Notes under the pieces: model-generated | What the model saw: only the letters and a program-made list of their open reading frames with translations | The model's database searches: none | What the model was told of the DNA's origin: nothing | Made by a program: the position numbers and the translations under genes | IMG/VR virus record: IMGVR_UViG_3300022858_001568 | Location: 1-20,580 of that record | Origin: a virus | Strand: one strand, 5' to 3' | Length of the DNA stretch: 20,580 bases | Shown: positions 5,690-13,069 of the stretch, in pieces | Position numbering within the stretch: the first letter of the stretch is position 1 | Layout: each line of letters starts with the position of its first letter

Positions 5690-7796
5690 TTTGAAAAAAG
5701 TAGCAATTATATGTTCACCCGGTAATGACAACCATTTATCCGAAATCTCAGATTATTTCAAGGCGAACTATGAGACGAAGGTCTGTGTGACCAATGATCT
5801 TGAGCAGACATTTAACGCTGTAAAATGGGCTGACATAATTTGGATCGAATGGGCTGATAATTCAGCGATCAATGTCACACGATTTGAGCAGTTGCTGTAC
5901 CAGAAGCAGGTGATATTACGGCTTCACAGCTATGAGGCATTCACACCATATCTCGATTATATTAAGTGGTCAGCGATTACAGATTTGATATTTGTTGCCG
6001 ATCACATTAAGGACATAGTCCTCCAGAAATATCCTTGTATTGAGAAGAACGTTGATCGAATTCATATGATACCGAACGGGATTGACACTGATAGATTTGC
6101 GCTGTCACGGGTTAAAAAGGGGAAGGACCTCGCATATCTTGGTTTTCTCAATTTTAAGAAAGCGCCTGTGTTATTGTTCACAGCCTTTGCAGAGCTATTG
6201 AGCATTCAGCCTGATTATACACTCCATGTCGGAGGTGCATTTCAAGAGGAGCGATACGCTCTCTATCTCAAGCAGATGCAAGAGCAAAATCCATTGCTTG
6301 CTGGACGAATCAAATTCCATGGTTGGATAGAGAAGCCGGAGGAATGGTTGGAAGATAAGAGTCACATCGTTTGCTCTTCAGTTCTGGAAAGCCAAGGCAA
6401 AGGAATCATGGAAGCCATGGCAATGGGTTTGAAACCAGTTATTCATAATTTTGTAGGTGCTGATACAATATACCCTATCAAATATTTGTGGTCCAAGGTT
6501 TCTGAATTTTGCAGCATGATTTTGTCTGAAGAGTATGATCCGGTTGAATATAGAAACTACATAACTTCTTATTATTCTTTTTCAGATAAAATTGGGCAGA
6601 TAGAGGCGGTCATCAAAAGTCATGCAGCTCCTGTATCTACATTCATGCCTGATAACCTTGTGAAACCTATAAGGTTGTCGGTTACGATGATGATGAGAAA
6701 TGAGGAAAAACACATAGGTAGGTGTCTTGAATCTATTAAGGACATCGCTGACGAGATAGTGATTGTCGATACCGGGTCAACAGATAAAAGCATCAAGATA
6801 GCTAAGTCATACGGTGCTAAGGTTCACAGGCATCCGTGGAAGGATGACTTTTCGCTTCATAGAAATCAAGTTATTCGTCATTCAACAGGTGATTGGCTAT
6901 TGCAGATAGATGCTGATGAAGAGTTGACAGGTAATAAAGAAGGGTTGAAGAAGACATTAGCGAGGCTAAGTCCTGAATATAACGGGGTGTCAGTTAAGCT
7001 TCAGGATGTATGTCAGGAATCAGGGACTCAATTTAATGCATCACGAATTTTTAGAAATGGCAAAATCAAATATCGTAGAGCAGTCCACAATATACCGATC
7101 TATGAAGGTGCTGAGAAATTTGGAGCTGTCCTGTATAACGATGTTACAATTATTCATCATGGATCGCATTATCAAATCTCGAAGAAAGAATCTAAGAAGA
7201 AGACTAAGCGCACAGGGACATTGTTAAAAAAAGCGCTGATAAAAGATCCTGAAGACTATGAACTGCTTTTCTATCTTATGCAGTTTTATGGAACGATTGA
7301 GGATTATAGCAAGGCGATCAGCTATGGTGAGAAATATCTTGAGAGCAAGTCTCTGTGTAATGGATTCAATGAGACCGTATACTATTCTATCATCCGGTTA
7401 TATCTGGAGCAAAAGAATTATGGAAGAGCTTACAAATGGTTGATAGAAGCGCAGAGAATATTACCTGATGACTTAGATATATCTTATGTCACAACTGAGT
7501 TCGGAGTAGTTACAGGCAATGGCCAGATGCTACTCGAGGGAGCACGGAATTATCTGAAGCAATATGAGATGTTTACAAAGCGACCAGATGCAAAAGGTAG
7601 CCGTTTCATATTCTCTCAGAAGCCGGATAGCTTATATTTTGTTCTTAAGCATATGACGGCATATTTATTAGGTGATGGTGTTGATTGCTTGAGTAAATTA
7701 AAAGAATCAATAGGGTTTTTGCAAGAAGCAGATCAAGCCATTGCTGCTGAAGAAGTTAAGCAACTATTAGAACCGATTGGAGTCAGCACAAACTAA
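5682..7796 (+). CDS. Two-domain glycosyltransferase (GT4-like plus GT2-like) with C-terminal TPR-like helices
   Basis: 704 residues from GTG 5682; TTG 5691 (giving MKKVAIICSPG, with weak GGTG at 5681-5684) is an equally plausible start. Residues 1-310 resemble a GT-B/GT4 enzyme: N-terminal Rossmann-like strand KKVAIICSPG, PNGID at 131-135, and ESQGKGIMEAMAMG at 236-249 carrying the E-x7-E type donor-binding motif. Residues 332-470 are a GT-A/GT2 domain: SVTMMMRNEEKHIGRCLES, IVDTGSTDKS, and the DAD metal site at 410-412. The C-terminal 200 residues are paired helices resembling TPRs (about 515-595). GT2-TPR proteins transfer sugars in glycan assembly or onto proteins. The gene sits between tail terminator and tail tube, so virion glycosylation is an inference. 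Both catalytic halves look intact. Confidence 0.85.
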   Translation: MYNLKKVAIICSPGNDNHLSEISDYFKANYETKVCVTNDLEQTFNAVKWADIIWIEWADNSAINVTRFEQLLYQKQVILRLHSYEAFTPYLDYIKWSAITDLIFVADHIKDIVLQKYPCIEKNVDRIHMIPNGIDTDRFALSRVKKGKDLAYLGFLNFKKAPVLLFTAFAELLSIQPDYTLHVGGAFQEERYALYLKQMQEQNPLLAGRIKFHGWIEKPEEWLEDKSHIVCSSVLESQGKGIMEAMAMGLKPVIHNFVGADTIYPIKYLWSKVSEFCSMILSEEYDPVEYRNYITSYYSFSDKIGQIEAVIKSHAAPVSTFMPDNLVKPIRLSVTMMMRNEEKHIGRCLESIKDIADEIVIVDTGSTDKSIKIAKSYGAKVHRHPWKDDFSLHRNQVIRHSTGDWLLQIDADEELTGNKEGLKKTLARLSPEYNGVSVKLQDVCQESGTQFNASRIFRNGKIKYRRAVHNIPIYEGAEKFGAVLYNDVTIIHHGSHYQISKKESKKKTKRTGTLLKKALIKDPEDYELLFYLMQFYGTIEDYSKAISYGEKYLESKSLCNGFNETVYYSIIRLYLEQKNYGRAYKWLIEAQRILPDDLDISYVTTEFGVVTGNGQMLLEGARNYLKQYEMFTKRPDAKGSRFIFSQKPDSLYFVLKHMTAYLLGDGVDCLSKLKESIGFLQEADQAIAAEEVKQLLEPIGVSTN

Positions 7797-7808
7797 AGGA
7801 GGTTTATT

Positions 7809-8837
7809 ATGTCGACAAGTGCCAAAGCAAAAATCAGCATAGAAACAGGGCGGACGCTGACTGCCTACGCCAAAATGACCGATGGCGGTGCTCATGATGT
7901 GCATTATCTCGGGACTGTATGGAGTGGCTACTCCAGCGATGCAGCTGATTATGGTCCGGACGTTAGACCGAATGGTATGGTCTCAGGAAGGAATGTCCTT
8001 TCTTTGCATGCCACTGACGATACAATAACCATTGCTGGGTTCACTGCCTATTCCAAAGGCACTGAACATACAGTTGTTGCGGCGACTGGTACGTTTACCC
8101 GTGGTACAGGTCCAGGTAAGTCTAAGATCATATCTGTGACAATGGATTCAGCCGGGACGATAGCGATAGTCCCTGGAGAAGAAGGTGCTGATACAACGTT
8201 CAGCGCAGTAAGGGACGCAGCAGGAGGACCTCCTTATATCCCGGTGAACAGTGTTGAGATCGGTCAGATCAGGGTAACGTCATCAACAGCTGGAGCATTG
8301 ACTGCGGCGGAGATATTTCAGGTTGTTGGAACCAATACCCAGAGATTTGATTATCCGACTTGGGAGGAGTTCAATATTGGCAAAGGCATATTGGCTGAAA
8401 CAGCTGGTGAAAAGAATTCCCACATAAAGTTTGATTCAGTGCTCCCTGCCATACATACTGGTGGAGTAGTCAAGGAGGTATTTGTTCAATATTATACTCC
8501 TTCGTATTCTGATCTGTCCAAGACTTTGGACTTCAAGCCGTGTGAAAACTCCCCATCGGTTTCTTCAACCCAGTATTACAATGGAACCATAGCTGCGGTG
8601 TCCAGAGCGCTTGGCACTGGCGGATTCACGGCTATTATGGCAAATAACGTCTCGGATGCGCTTCTGAATGAGCAGGATAAAGTAATCACGGTAAAGTTTT
8701 ATCCTGATCGGAATAAGAATCCATTTGTCTTAACACAAGGTGAAATTGGAGTCGCCAGGACTTTCCCGGTTGCAGATCAGAATCAGGCCAGTGTAATAAT
8801 AGCCTCTGAGAATGCAAGTGTGTCATTTCTATCATAA
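7809..8837 (+). CDS. Probable major tail (tube) protein
   Basis: 342 residues, with AAAGGAGG at 7796-7803 giving a strong start at 7809. This is one of the best ribosome binding sites in the window, as expected for a gene made in high copy. The protein is beta-rich with frequent G/T/S and no signal peptide, coiled coil or membrane segment. It opens with KAKISIETG, has a central extension (ATGTFTRGTGPGKSKI) and ends with VIIASENASVSFLS. Its place between tail terminator and tail chaperone is the standard siphovirus position for the tube subunit. It is larger than lambda gpV (246 residues), so it may carry an extra Ig-like or decoration domain. The call rests on order and composition more than motif. 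Confidence 0.68.
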   Translation: MSTSAKAKISIETGRTLTAYAKMTDGGAHDVHYLGTVWSGYSSDAADYGPDVRPNGMVSGRNVLSLHATDDTITIAGFTAYSKGTEHTVVAATGTFTRGTGPGKSKIISVTMDSAGTIAIVPGEEGADTTFSAVRDAAGGPPYIPVNSVEIGQIRVTSSTAGALTAAEIFQVVGTNTQRFDYPTWEEFNIGKGILAETAGEKNSHIKFDSVLPAIHTGGVVKEVFVQYYTPSYSDLSKTLDFKPCENSPSVSSTQYYNGTIAAVSRALGTGGFTAIMANNVSDALLNEQDKVITVKFYPDRNKNPFVLTQGEIGVARTFPVADQNQASVIIASENASVSFLS

Positions 8838-8849
8838 AACGGAGGTATA

Positions 8850-9311
8850 GTGGCATTTAACACAGAAAAGTTTGGTCAGTCAAGTTTTAGCCATAGGATG
8901 GAAGACATCCCAGTCCCAGGACTGTCAGTGTTCTTTGAAGATGATGAACCGGCGATATGGCAGGTAAGAGGATTAACTGGGCATGAGTTGGCGAAGGTCA
9001 ATGAGGCTGTCAAGTTAAATAAGGATGTAGGATCGATCCTTTCCGGCATCTCGTCTGAACTACACAGCGAAAAAATAGACTCTATAAAAGAAGTGCTTGG
9101 TTTAGGGGATAATACGCCGGATGATCTCGTACGGAGGATATCGTCATTGAGGTATGGTTCAGTGATACCAGAGATTACGCAAGAGATTGCTGTCAGGTTA
9201 GCTGATTCATTCCCTACGACTTTTTTCCAGCTTACGAATAAAATATTTGAGCTTACTGGTGAAGGTAAGACTTTGGGGGAATCGAAAGCCTCTGGGGAAA
9301 TAGCGACGTGA
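8850..9311 (+). CDS. Tail assembly chaperone, short form (gpG-like)
   Basis: 153 residues from GTG 8850, with ribosome binding site CGGAGGT at 8840-8846. The protein is acidic and mostly helical after a short beta start (IPVPGLSVFFEDDEPAIWQVRGLTGHEL), has no membrane segment, and lies directly before the tape measure gene. That is the place and type of lambda gpG, a chaperone that coats the tape measure during tail assembly and is absent from the mature virion. Near its end lies a slippery heptamer (9272-9278), so a fraction of ribosomes may enter the -1 frame and make a longer form ending at 9448. The frame and gene-order logic is strong; sequence similarity to gpG itself is not asserted. 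Confidence 0.72.
   Translation: MAFNTEKFGQSSFSHRMEDIPVPGLSVFFEDDEPAIWQVRGLTGHELAKVNEAVKLNKDVGSILSGISSELHSEKIDSIKEVLGLGDNTPDDLVRRISSLRYGSVIPEITQEIAVRLADSFPTTFFQLTNKIFELTGEGKTLGESKASGEIAT
9272..9278 (+). promoter_or_regulatory. Candidate -1 programmed frameshift site (T_TTG_GGG)
   Basis: Read in the chaperone frame, the bases are T TTG GGG, which fits the X_XXY_YYZ slippery pattern. After a -1 slip the two tRNAs face TTT and GGG. The -1 frame is closed by TAA at 9266-9268 and is open from 9269 to the stop at 9446-9448. The shift must therefore happen between 9269 and 9311, and this heptamer is the best match there. In lambda and many other phages, G/GT chaperones are made this way with a -1 slip. 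Confidence 0.55.
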
Positions 9312-9448
9312 GGAATTCATTAGCTTTATGTCATGATAAGAAGTGTTTTCTCTATGAGGCAAGGCCGGACCTATTTCCGCAGGGGTTTGTAACTCAGGTG
9401 GAAATAGCGCTCTGGTCTAAATTCTACGAAGGTCTGAAAGGAAATTAA
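9308..9448 (+). CDS. Tail assembly chaperone T-domain (-1 frame extension of the upstream gene)
   Basis: This is the -1 frame relative to the chaperone. If reached by frameshift at 9272-9278, the fused product has about 199 residues (143 plus 56). Its unique part includes CHDKKCFLYEARPDLFP and ends VEIALWSKFYEGLKGN, a helical end with aromatic residues as in T-like chaperone domains. In lambda the G-T fusion recruits the tape measure while G alone coats it. An alternative is independent initiation at GTG 9308, overlapping the upstream stop as GTGA, giving 46 residues, with GGGGA at 9294-9298 as weak ribosome binding site. The coordinates given are those of the alternative; the coding potential of the frame is the common point. 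The stop is 2 bases before the tape measure start. Confidence 0.6.
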   Translation: MRNSLALCHDKKCFLYEARPDLFPQGFVTQVEIALWSKFYEGLKGN

Positions 9449-9450
9449 TT

Positions 9451-12012
9451 TTGTCTAATGTCTCAAGAATTATAGATATAGTCTTTGTTGGAACGGATGA
9501 AGTGAGTGGCACCATTGATTCAGTATCCGGGAATATGTCTGATCTTGGGAACAGGATTGAGGCTATTGCTGAACCGTTAGCAGGATTTGCTGATGATATA
9601 TTAAAAGTCGATGCTGCTTTAATGGCAGTTGCTGCTGGGGGATTAGTCTATGCCTTTGCTAAATCCGCTGAATTTGAAGCTGCCACAATTGAGCTTCAAA
9701 AAGTTATAGGTGATGAAATAGCCTTGCTCGGTGATGCGCAGAAGGCTGCTCTTGATCTATCGACTACATATGGTGAAACCAGTTCTGCAATTTTGTTGAG
9801 TACAGCTAATTTTAAGCAAGCTGGATTTACCGTTGAAGAGTCTCTAACTCTGACTAAGAATGCCATGGATTTGGTCGTAGCCGGGTCGATAGATGCGTCT
9901 ACGTCAAGTGAGCTTCTCATAGCCACATTAAAAGGATTTAAAGAACCAGCGTCAGAAGCTGCAAGATTAGTCGATATCTTGAATGAAGTATCGAATAATT
10001 ATGCGACTGATGTCGAACAACTTGCGATAGGTATGGCTACACTCTCTCCTATTGCAGATAAGATGGGATTTACTTTTGAAGAAACTGCTGGTGTTTTAAC
10101 TCCAGTGATTGAGGTATTTCGTTCAGGTGGTGAAGCTGCAATCGCATTAAAAACAGGTTTATTGAAATTAATTGATGATTCCAAGCCTGTTGCTGAAGCC
10201 CTTGCATCGATTGGAGTGTCGCAAAAAGACGCAAATGGGGAGTTACGATCCGGTAAAGATATACTCTTTGATGTAGCTACTGCCTTTAATACTGCGGAAG
10301 AAAGTGATAAATTATTTCTTGCTCAGCAACTCGTTGGTATCCATCAAGCTGGTAGGATGGTCGAAGTATTCAACGGATTAGCGCTCTCAACTGAAGTCAC
10401 AGCGGTTGCAATGGGTGCAGCCGGATCAGCTGCATTAGAAGTCGCAGCCAGATTGGAGAGTGCTGAAGTTGCTGTTAATAGATTTCAGGTAGGGTTCGAG
10501 AATCTCGGTATTATTGTCGGAGACCAATTCCGTGTAGCAACCGTGGAAGCCATTGATGGTGCTACAGAGATTGAGCTGGCCTTGCAGGGGATCGTTTCTT
10601 CTGGGACGTTTAGCCCAGTGTTTGATGCACTAAATGAGTTCAGTAGTTCGTTTGGTGATTATCTCAGAGGAATAGCAGGAGCGATGCCTGAAGCGTTTGA
10701 GGAAGTTGATTTTGATGAATTCCTTGATGCTTTTGGAAGTTTAGGGGATGAGTTTAAATCCTTCATGAGTGAATTAGATCTGACAAAGCCTGAGGATTTG
10801 GCTAAGGCAATTCAGTTTGTGCTTGACTCAATGACGAGTCTCATAGTCGTTACCAAAGGCATGGTAGAAGCTTTTGAGCCGATGGTCACAGCAACCATCA
10901 ATATGGTAAAAGGGTTCAATGCGCTTGATGATGCAGAAAAAGAATCAGCTGGTAATATACTGGGATTAGCAAAATTAGTAACTGAATTTGGAATCAAATT
11001 TGCGGCTTTTGCGATGACTATCGGTCAGCATGCTGAGCTTATAGAGACAGTCTTTAAAGACATTGCTACCACTATAGGTTTTGCATGGGATTCAATGGCG
11101 ACTTCATTTGATCTTGCATTAATCATAATAGCTGGATCAATAAGAACGTTAGTCGAGATATTTGGACTCTTGCCTTTCACGGACTGGACAGAAAATGCAA
11201 CAGAAGAATTATCGACATTCATTGATTTTCTTGGAGCAGATGTTGTAGATCGTGCAGAAGCAAATTCAGAGAGGCTTAAATACGCATTCGGGGATGTGGT
11301 TCCTGGGATAGAAGAAATGGCAGGAGCTATGGAGGAAATCCCGAGTGAAATAGATACAAAAGTGGATATCGATTCAGAGCAAGCAACAACCAAGGCTAAT
11401 GACTGGTCTGCTTTGCTTGATGATGTGACTCCACCTGATAAAACAACAGAGATAATCCTTACTACTACTGATCCAACCCCAGCTGACATAAAAAAAGAAA
11501 TTGAAGCTATTCCTTCGGAGAAGTTATTACAAATAGAGTTGCAAGGTGAGATCGACACTGAGTTGGCAAGGATAGAAGCTAATGCAGGAAATATGCAGAC
11601 CCAGTTTGAGTGGCAGGCTAAGTTAGATATAGCCGCAGCCCAAGCTAACGCAGACATAATGGATTCGATATTTGAAGGACTTGCTACTACCATCTCAAGC
11701 ACAAGTGAAAGCCTTAATACTCTCTATGGCCTGTGGGCTAACGCAGACATGTTTGACAAGAGTGATATTGAGAAGTATATAAAGGAGGAGATGGAGATAA
11801 AAGAAGAAGCACATGATTTAGAAATGAGACTCGGTGAAGCGCAGCTTAAATATATGGAGAAGCGAACTGCTAAACTTAATAAAGGCGATGCGCTGATTAA
11901 CATAAGCGCTGATGGATTGGAGCCTGCACTGGAAATGGTCATGTGGCAAATATTAGAAAAAATACAAATAAGAGCAACCGAAGCTGGTTCAGAATTTTTG
12001 TTAGGAATATAA
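9451..12012 (+). CDS. Tail tape measure protein
   Basis: 853 residues from TTG 9451, with AAAGGA at 9437-9442. The longest gene in the window, directly after the chaperones, helical and alanine-rich throughout. Residues about 60-330 have the TP901-type tape measure core: a hydrophobic segment (LMAVAAGGLVYAFAKSAEFEAA), then TYGETSSAILLSTANFKQAG, SSELLIATLKGF and MGFTFEETAGVLTPVIEVF. Further hydrophobic stretches lie near residues 510-575. The C-terminal third is charged and coiled-coil-like. The protein sets tail length and fills the tube until DNA ejection. At roughly 0.15 nm per residue, the rule for siphovirus tape measures, the full length would imply a tail of about 130 nm, an upper estimate if part is globular. 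No lytic transglycosylase or peptidase motif was seen. Confidence 0.88.
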   Translation: MSNVSRIIDIVFVGTDEVSGTIDSVSGNMSDLGNRIEAIAEPLAGFADDILKVDAALMAVAAGGLVYAFAKSAEFEAATIELQKVIGDEIALLGDAQKAALDLSTTYGETSSAILLSTANFKQAGFTVEESLTLTKNAMDLVVAGSIDASTSSELLIATLKGFKEPASEAARLVDILNEVSNNYATDVEQLAIGMATLSPIADKMGFTFEETAGVLTPVIEVFRSGGEAAIALKTGLLKLIDDSKPVAEALASIGVSQKDANGELRSGKDILFDVATAFNTAEESDKLFLAQQLVGIHQAGRMVEVFNGLALSTEVTAVAMGAAGSAALEVAARLESAEVAVNRFQVGFENLGIIVGDQFRVATVEAIDGATEIELALQGIVSSGTFSPVFDALNEFSSSFGDYLRGIAGAMPEAFEEVDFDEFLDAFGSLGDEFKSFMSELDLTKPEDLAKAIQFVLDSMTSLIVVTKGMVEAFEPMVTATINMVKGFNALDDAEKESAGNILGLAKLVTEFGIKFAAFAMTIGQHAELIETVFKDIATTIGFAWDSMATSFDLALIIIAGSIRTLVEIFGLLPFTDWTENATEELSTFIDFLGADVVDRAEANSERLKYAFGDVVPGIEEMAGAMEEIPSEIDTKVDIDSEQATTKANDWSALLDDVTPPDKTTEIILTTTDPTPADIKKEIEAIPSEKLLQIELQGEIDTELARIEANAGNMQTQFEWQAKLDIAAAQANADIMDSIFEGLATTISSTSESLNTLYGLWANADMFDKSDIEKYIKEEMEIKEEAHDLEMRLGEAQLKYMEKRTAKLNKGDALINISADGLEPALEMVMWQILEKIQIRATEAGSEFLLGI

Positions 12013-12013
12013 T

Positions 12014-12364
12014 ATGATAGCAATAACAAAATCAACTTTTGATCCTGGTGGCGCAATAGTAGTCAGGAATTATAAGAACGAATCTGAACTCCGAAATGCA
12101 ACAGCCCGTGTGAGCAAATCATCTACTTTAGATGGTGGTGTTGTAGTGATTCACAGTGGGTTTGCGGATGGAGATCGCAATATATCTATAGAGGCAGTGC
12201 TCTCGCAGAGTGTCTCAGATTCTTTATGGGAGATTTTTCAGACAGAGACTTTTGTTAATTTAGCGATCCCTGATGGGGTGTTTAGTGCTGCGATTAGCAA
12301 ATTGCAGATAGACAATGGCGATGCAAAGATGACGATGGAAATTGAATCAAAATTAAGTGTATAG
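12014..12364 (+). CDS. Small tail-associated protein of unknown function
   Basis: 116 residues, starting one base after the tape measure stop (TAATATG). There is no strong ribosome binding site between them, so translation probably depends on coupling. The protein is beta-rich: it opens with a basic-polar segment (NYKNESELRNATARVSKSSTLDGG), then strands VVVIHSG, NISIEAVLSQ, a helix (SVSDSLWEIFQTE), and ends MTMEIESKLSV. I do not recognise the family. Genes in this place usually encode distal tail or tail-tip parts that attach to the tape measure end, which is the best inference. No signal peptide, Cys pair or catalytic motif is visible. Confidence 0.6.
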   Translation: MIAITKSTFDPGGAIVVRNYKNESELRNATARVSKSSTLDGGVVVIHSGFADGDRNISIEAVLSQSVSDSLWEIFQTETFVNLAIPDGVFSAAISKLQIDNGDAKMTMEIESKLSV

Positions 12365-12371
12365 GGAAGAT

Positions 12372-12527
12372 ATGGATGAGCAAAGTAAAGTAGGGAGTCG
12401 GTTTGAAGCGGAATTATGGCGTGATGGTAAGCTTGTTATAGATAAACCAAAACATCACAATTTCCTGATTGTTAAGAAAAACGAGGTCATAAAAATTGAT
12501 CTGAAGAGGAGCCGAGATGAAAAATGA
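12372..12527 (+). CDS. 51-residue small protein sharing an N-terminal WRDGKL module with the next gene
   Basis: ATG 12372 follows AGGGAAG at 12363-12369. The frame reads 51 codons and stops at 12525-12527, overlapping the next gene by 11 bases. Residues 10-22 run RFEAELWRDGKLV. The next protein has VEHWRDGKLL with the W at the same residue number (16), so the N-terminal modules align without a gap. After that this protein diverges into a basic, lysine-rich end (FLIVKKNEVIKIDLKRSRDEK). It may be a truncated paralogue or a separate small tail protein. The good ribosome binding site, coupled spacing and shared module together support it as a real gene. Confidence 0.62.
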   Translation: MDEQSKVGSRFEAELWRDGKLVIDKPKHHNFLIVKKNEVIKIDLKRSRDEK

Positions 12528-13041
12528 TGCGATTATAACTACCACATGGGACGTCGAACATTGGAGAGACGGTAAACTACTTGAGCGGACTATTGACAGC
12601 AATGTCTGTACGGCAGAGGGACTAAATCAGTTGCTGCGCATCATGTTTACGGGTGGCACCCCGATACCGTTATTGAACTGGTATGTCCTCATCTTTAACA
12701 CTGACACTTCACCTGCTGATGGTACAACCTATGCTACCCCGGTTTTCACCGAGGAAACTGATTATGATTCAGCAACACGGCCTTTATGGGAAGGCGGAGC
12801 AGTGGCAGCAAAGAGTGTGACCAGTAGCTTAAATAAAGCGACGTTCATATTTGATGCAACCTCTGACGGTCACACTATTTATGGTGGTGCTCTTGTTGGT
12901 GGAGATGGTGCAGATGTCAAGGGTGATGAAGCTGAGGCTAAGGGTAGACTTTATTCTGCAAGCAAGTTTGACAGCGCAAAACTTATTGCAGATAATGACA
13001 CTCTCAAAGTGACCGTAACACTGACGGCAGCAGACGCATAA
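12517..13041 (+). CDS. Phage structural protein of the WRDGKL type (probable tail-tip or fibre-associated protein)
   Basis: 174 residues, with AAGAGGAG at 12503-12510. The pattern WDVEHWRDGKL near residue 16, NVCTAEGLNQLLRIMF, LNWYVLIFNTD and ATRPLWEG is one I associate with small structural proteins near the distal tail of environmental phages. No enzymatic motif is present. The rest is beta-rich with a repetitive G/A/D segment (GGALVGGDGADVKGDEAEAKG). The overlap with the preceding 51-residue gene and the 28-base gap to the next indicate a single transcription unit. Exact role is unknown; a tail-tip or fibre-base component is an inference from position. Confidence 0.6.
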   Translation: MKNDAIITTTWDVEHWRDGKLLERTIDSNVCTAEGLNQLLRIMFTGGTPIPLLNWYVLIFNTDTSPADGTTYATPVFTEETDYDSATRPLWEGGAVAAKSVTSSLNKATFIFDATSDGHTIYGGALVGGDGADVKGDEAEAKGRLYSASKFDSAKLIADNDTLKVTVTLTAADA

Positions 13042-13069
13042 AGATAACCTATTGGCTGAAGGATAAATA

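Noticed and set aside
8223-8236. Near-palindrome AGGAGGACCTCCT in the major tail protein gene
   Set aside because: Explained by Gly-Gly-Pro-Pro codons; no start codon or other signal is nearby.
11025-11702. Long open frame on the minus strand (225 codons)
   Set aside because: It lies wholly inside the tape measure gene, has no ribosome binding site, and its serine/isoleucine-rich composition is what the complement of alanine/glutamate codons gives.
11781-11793. AAAGGAGG followed by an in-frame ATG at 11791 inside the tape measure gene, as an internal start for a C-terminal fragment
   Set aside because: Spacing between AGGAGG and ATG is only 2 bases, too short for initiation, and the bases follow simply from the codons for Lys-Glu-Glu-Met.
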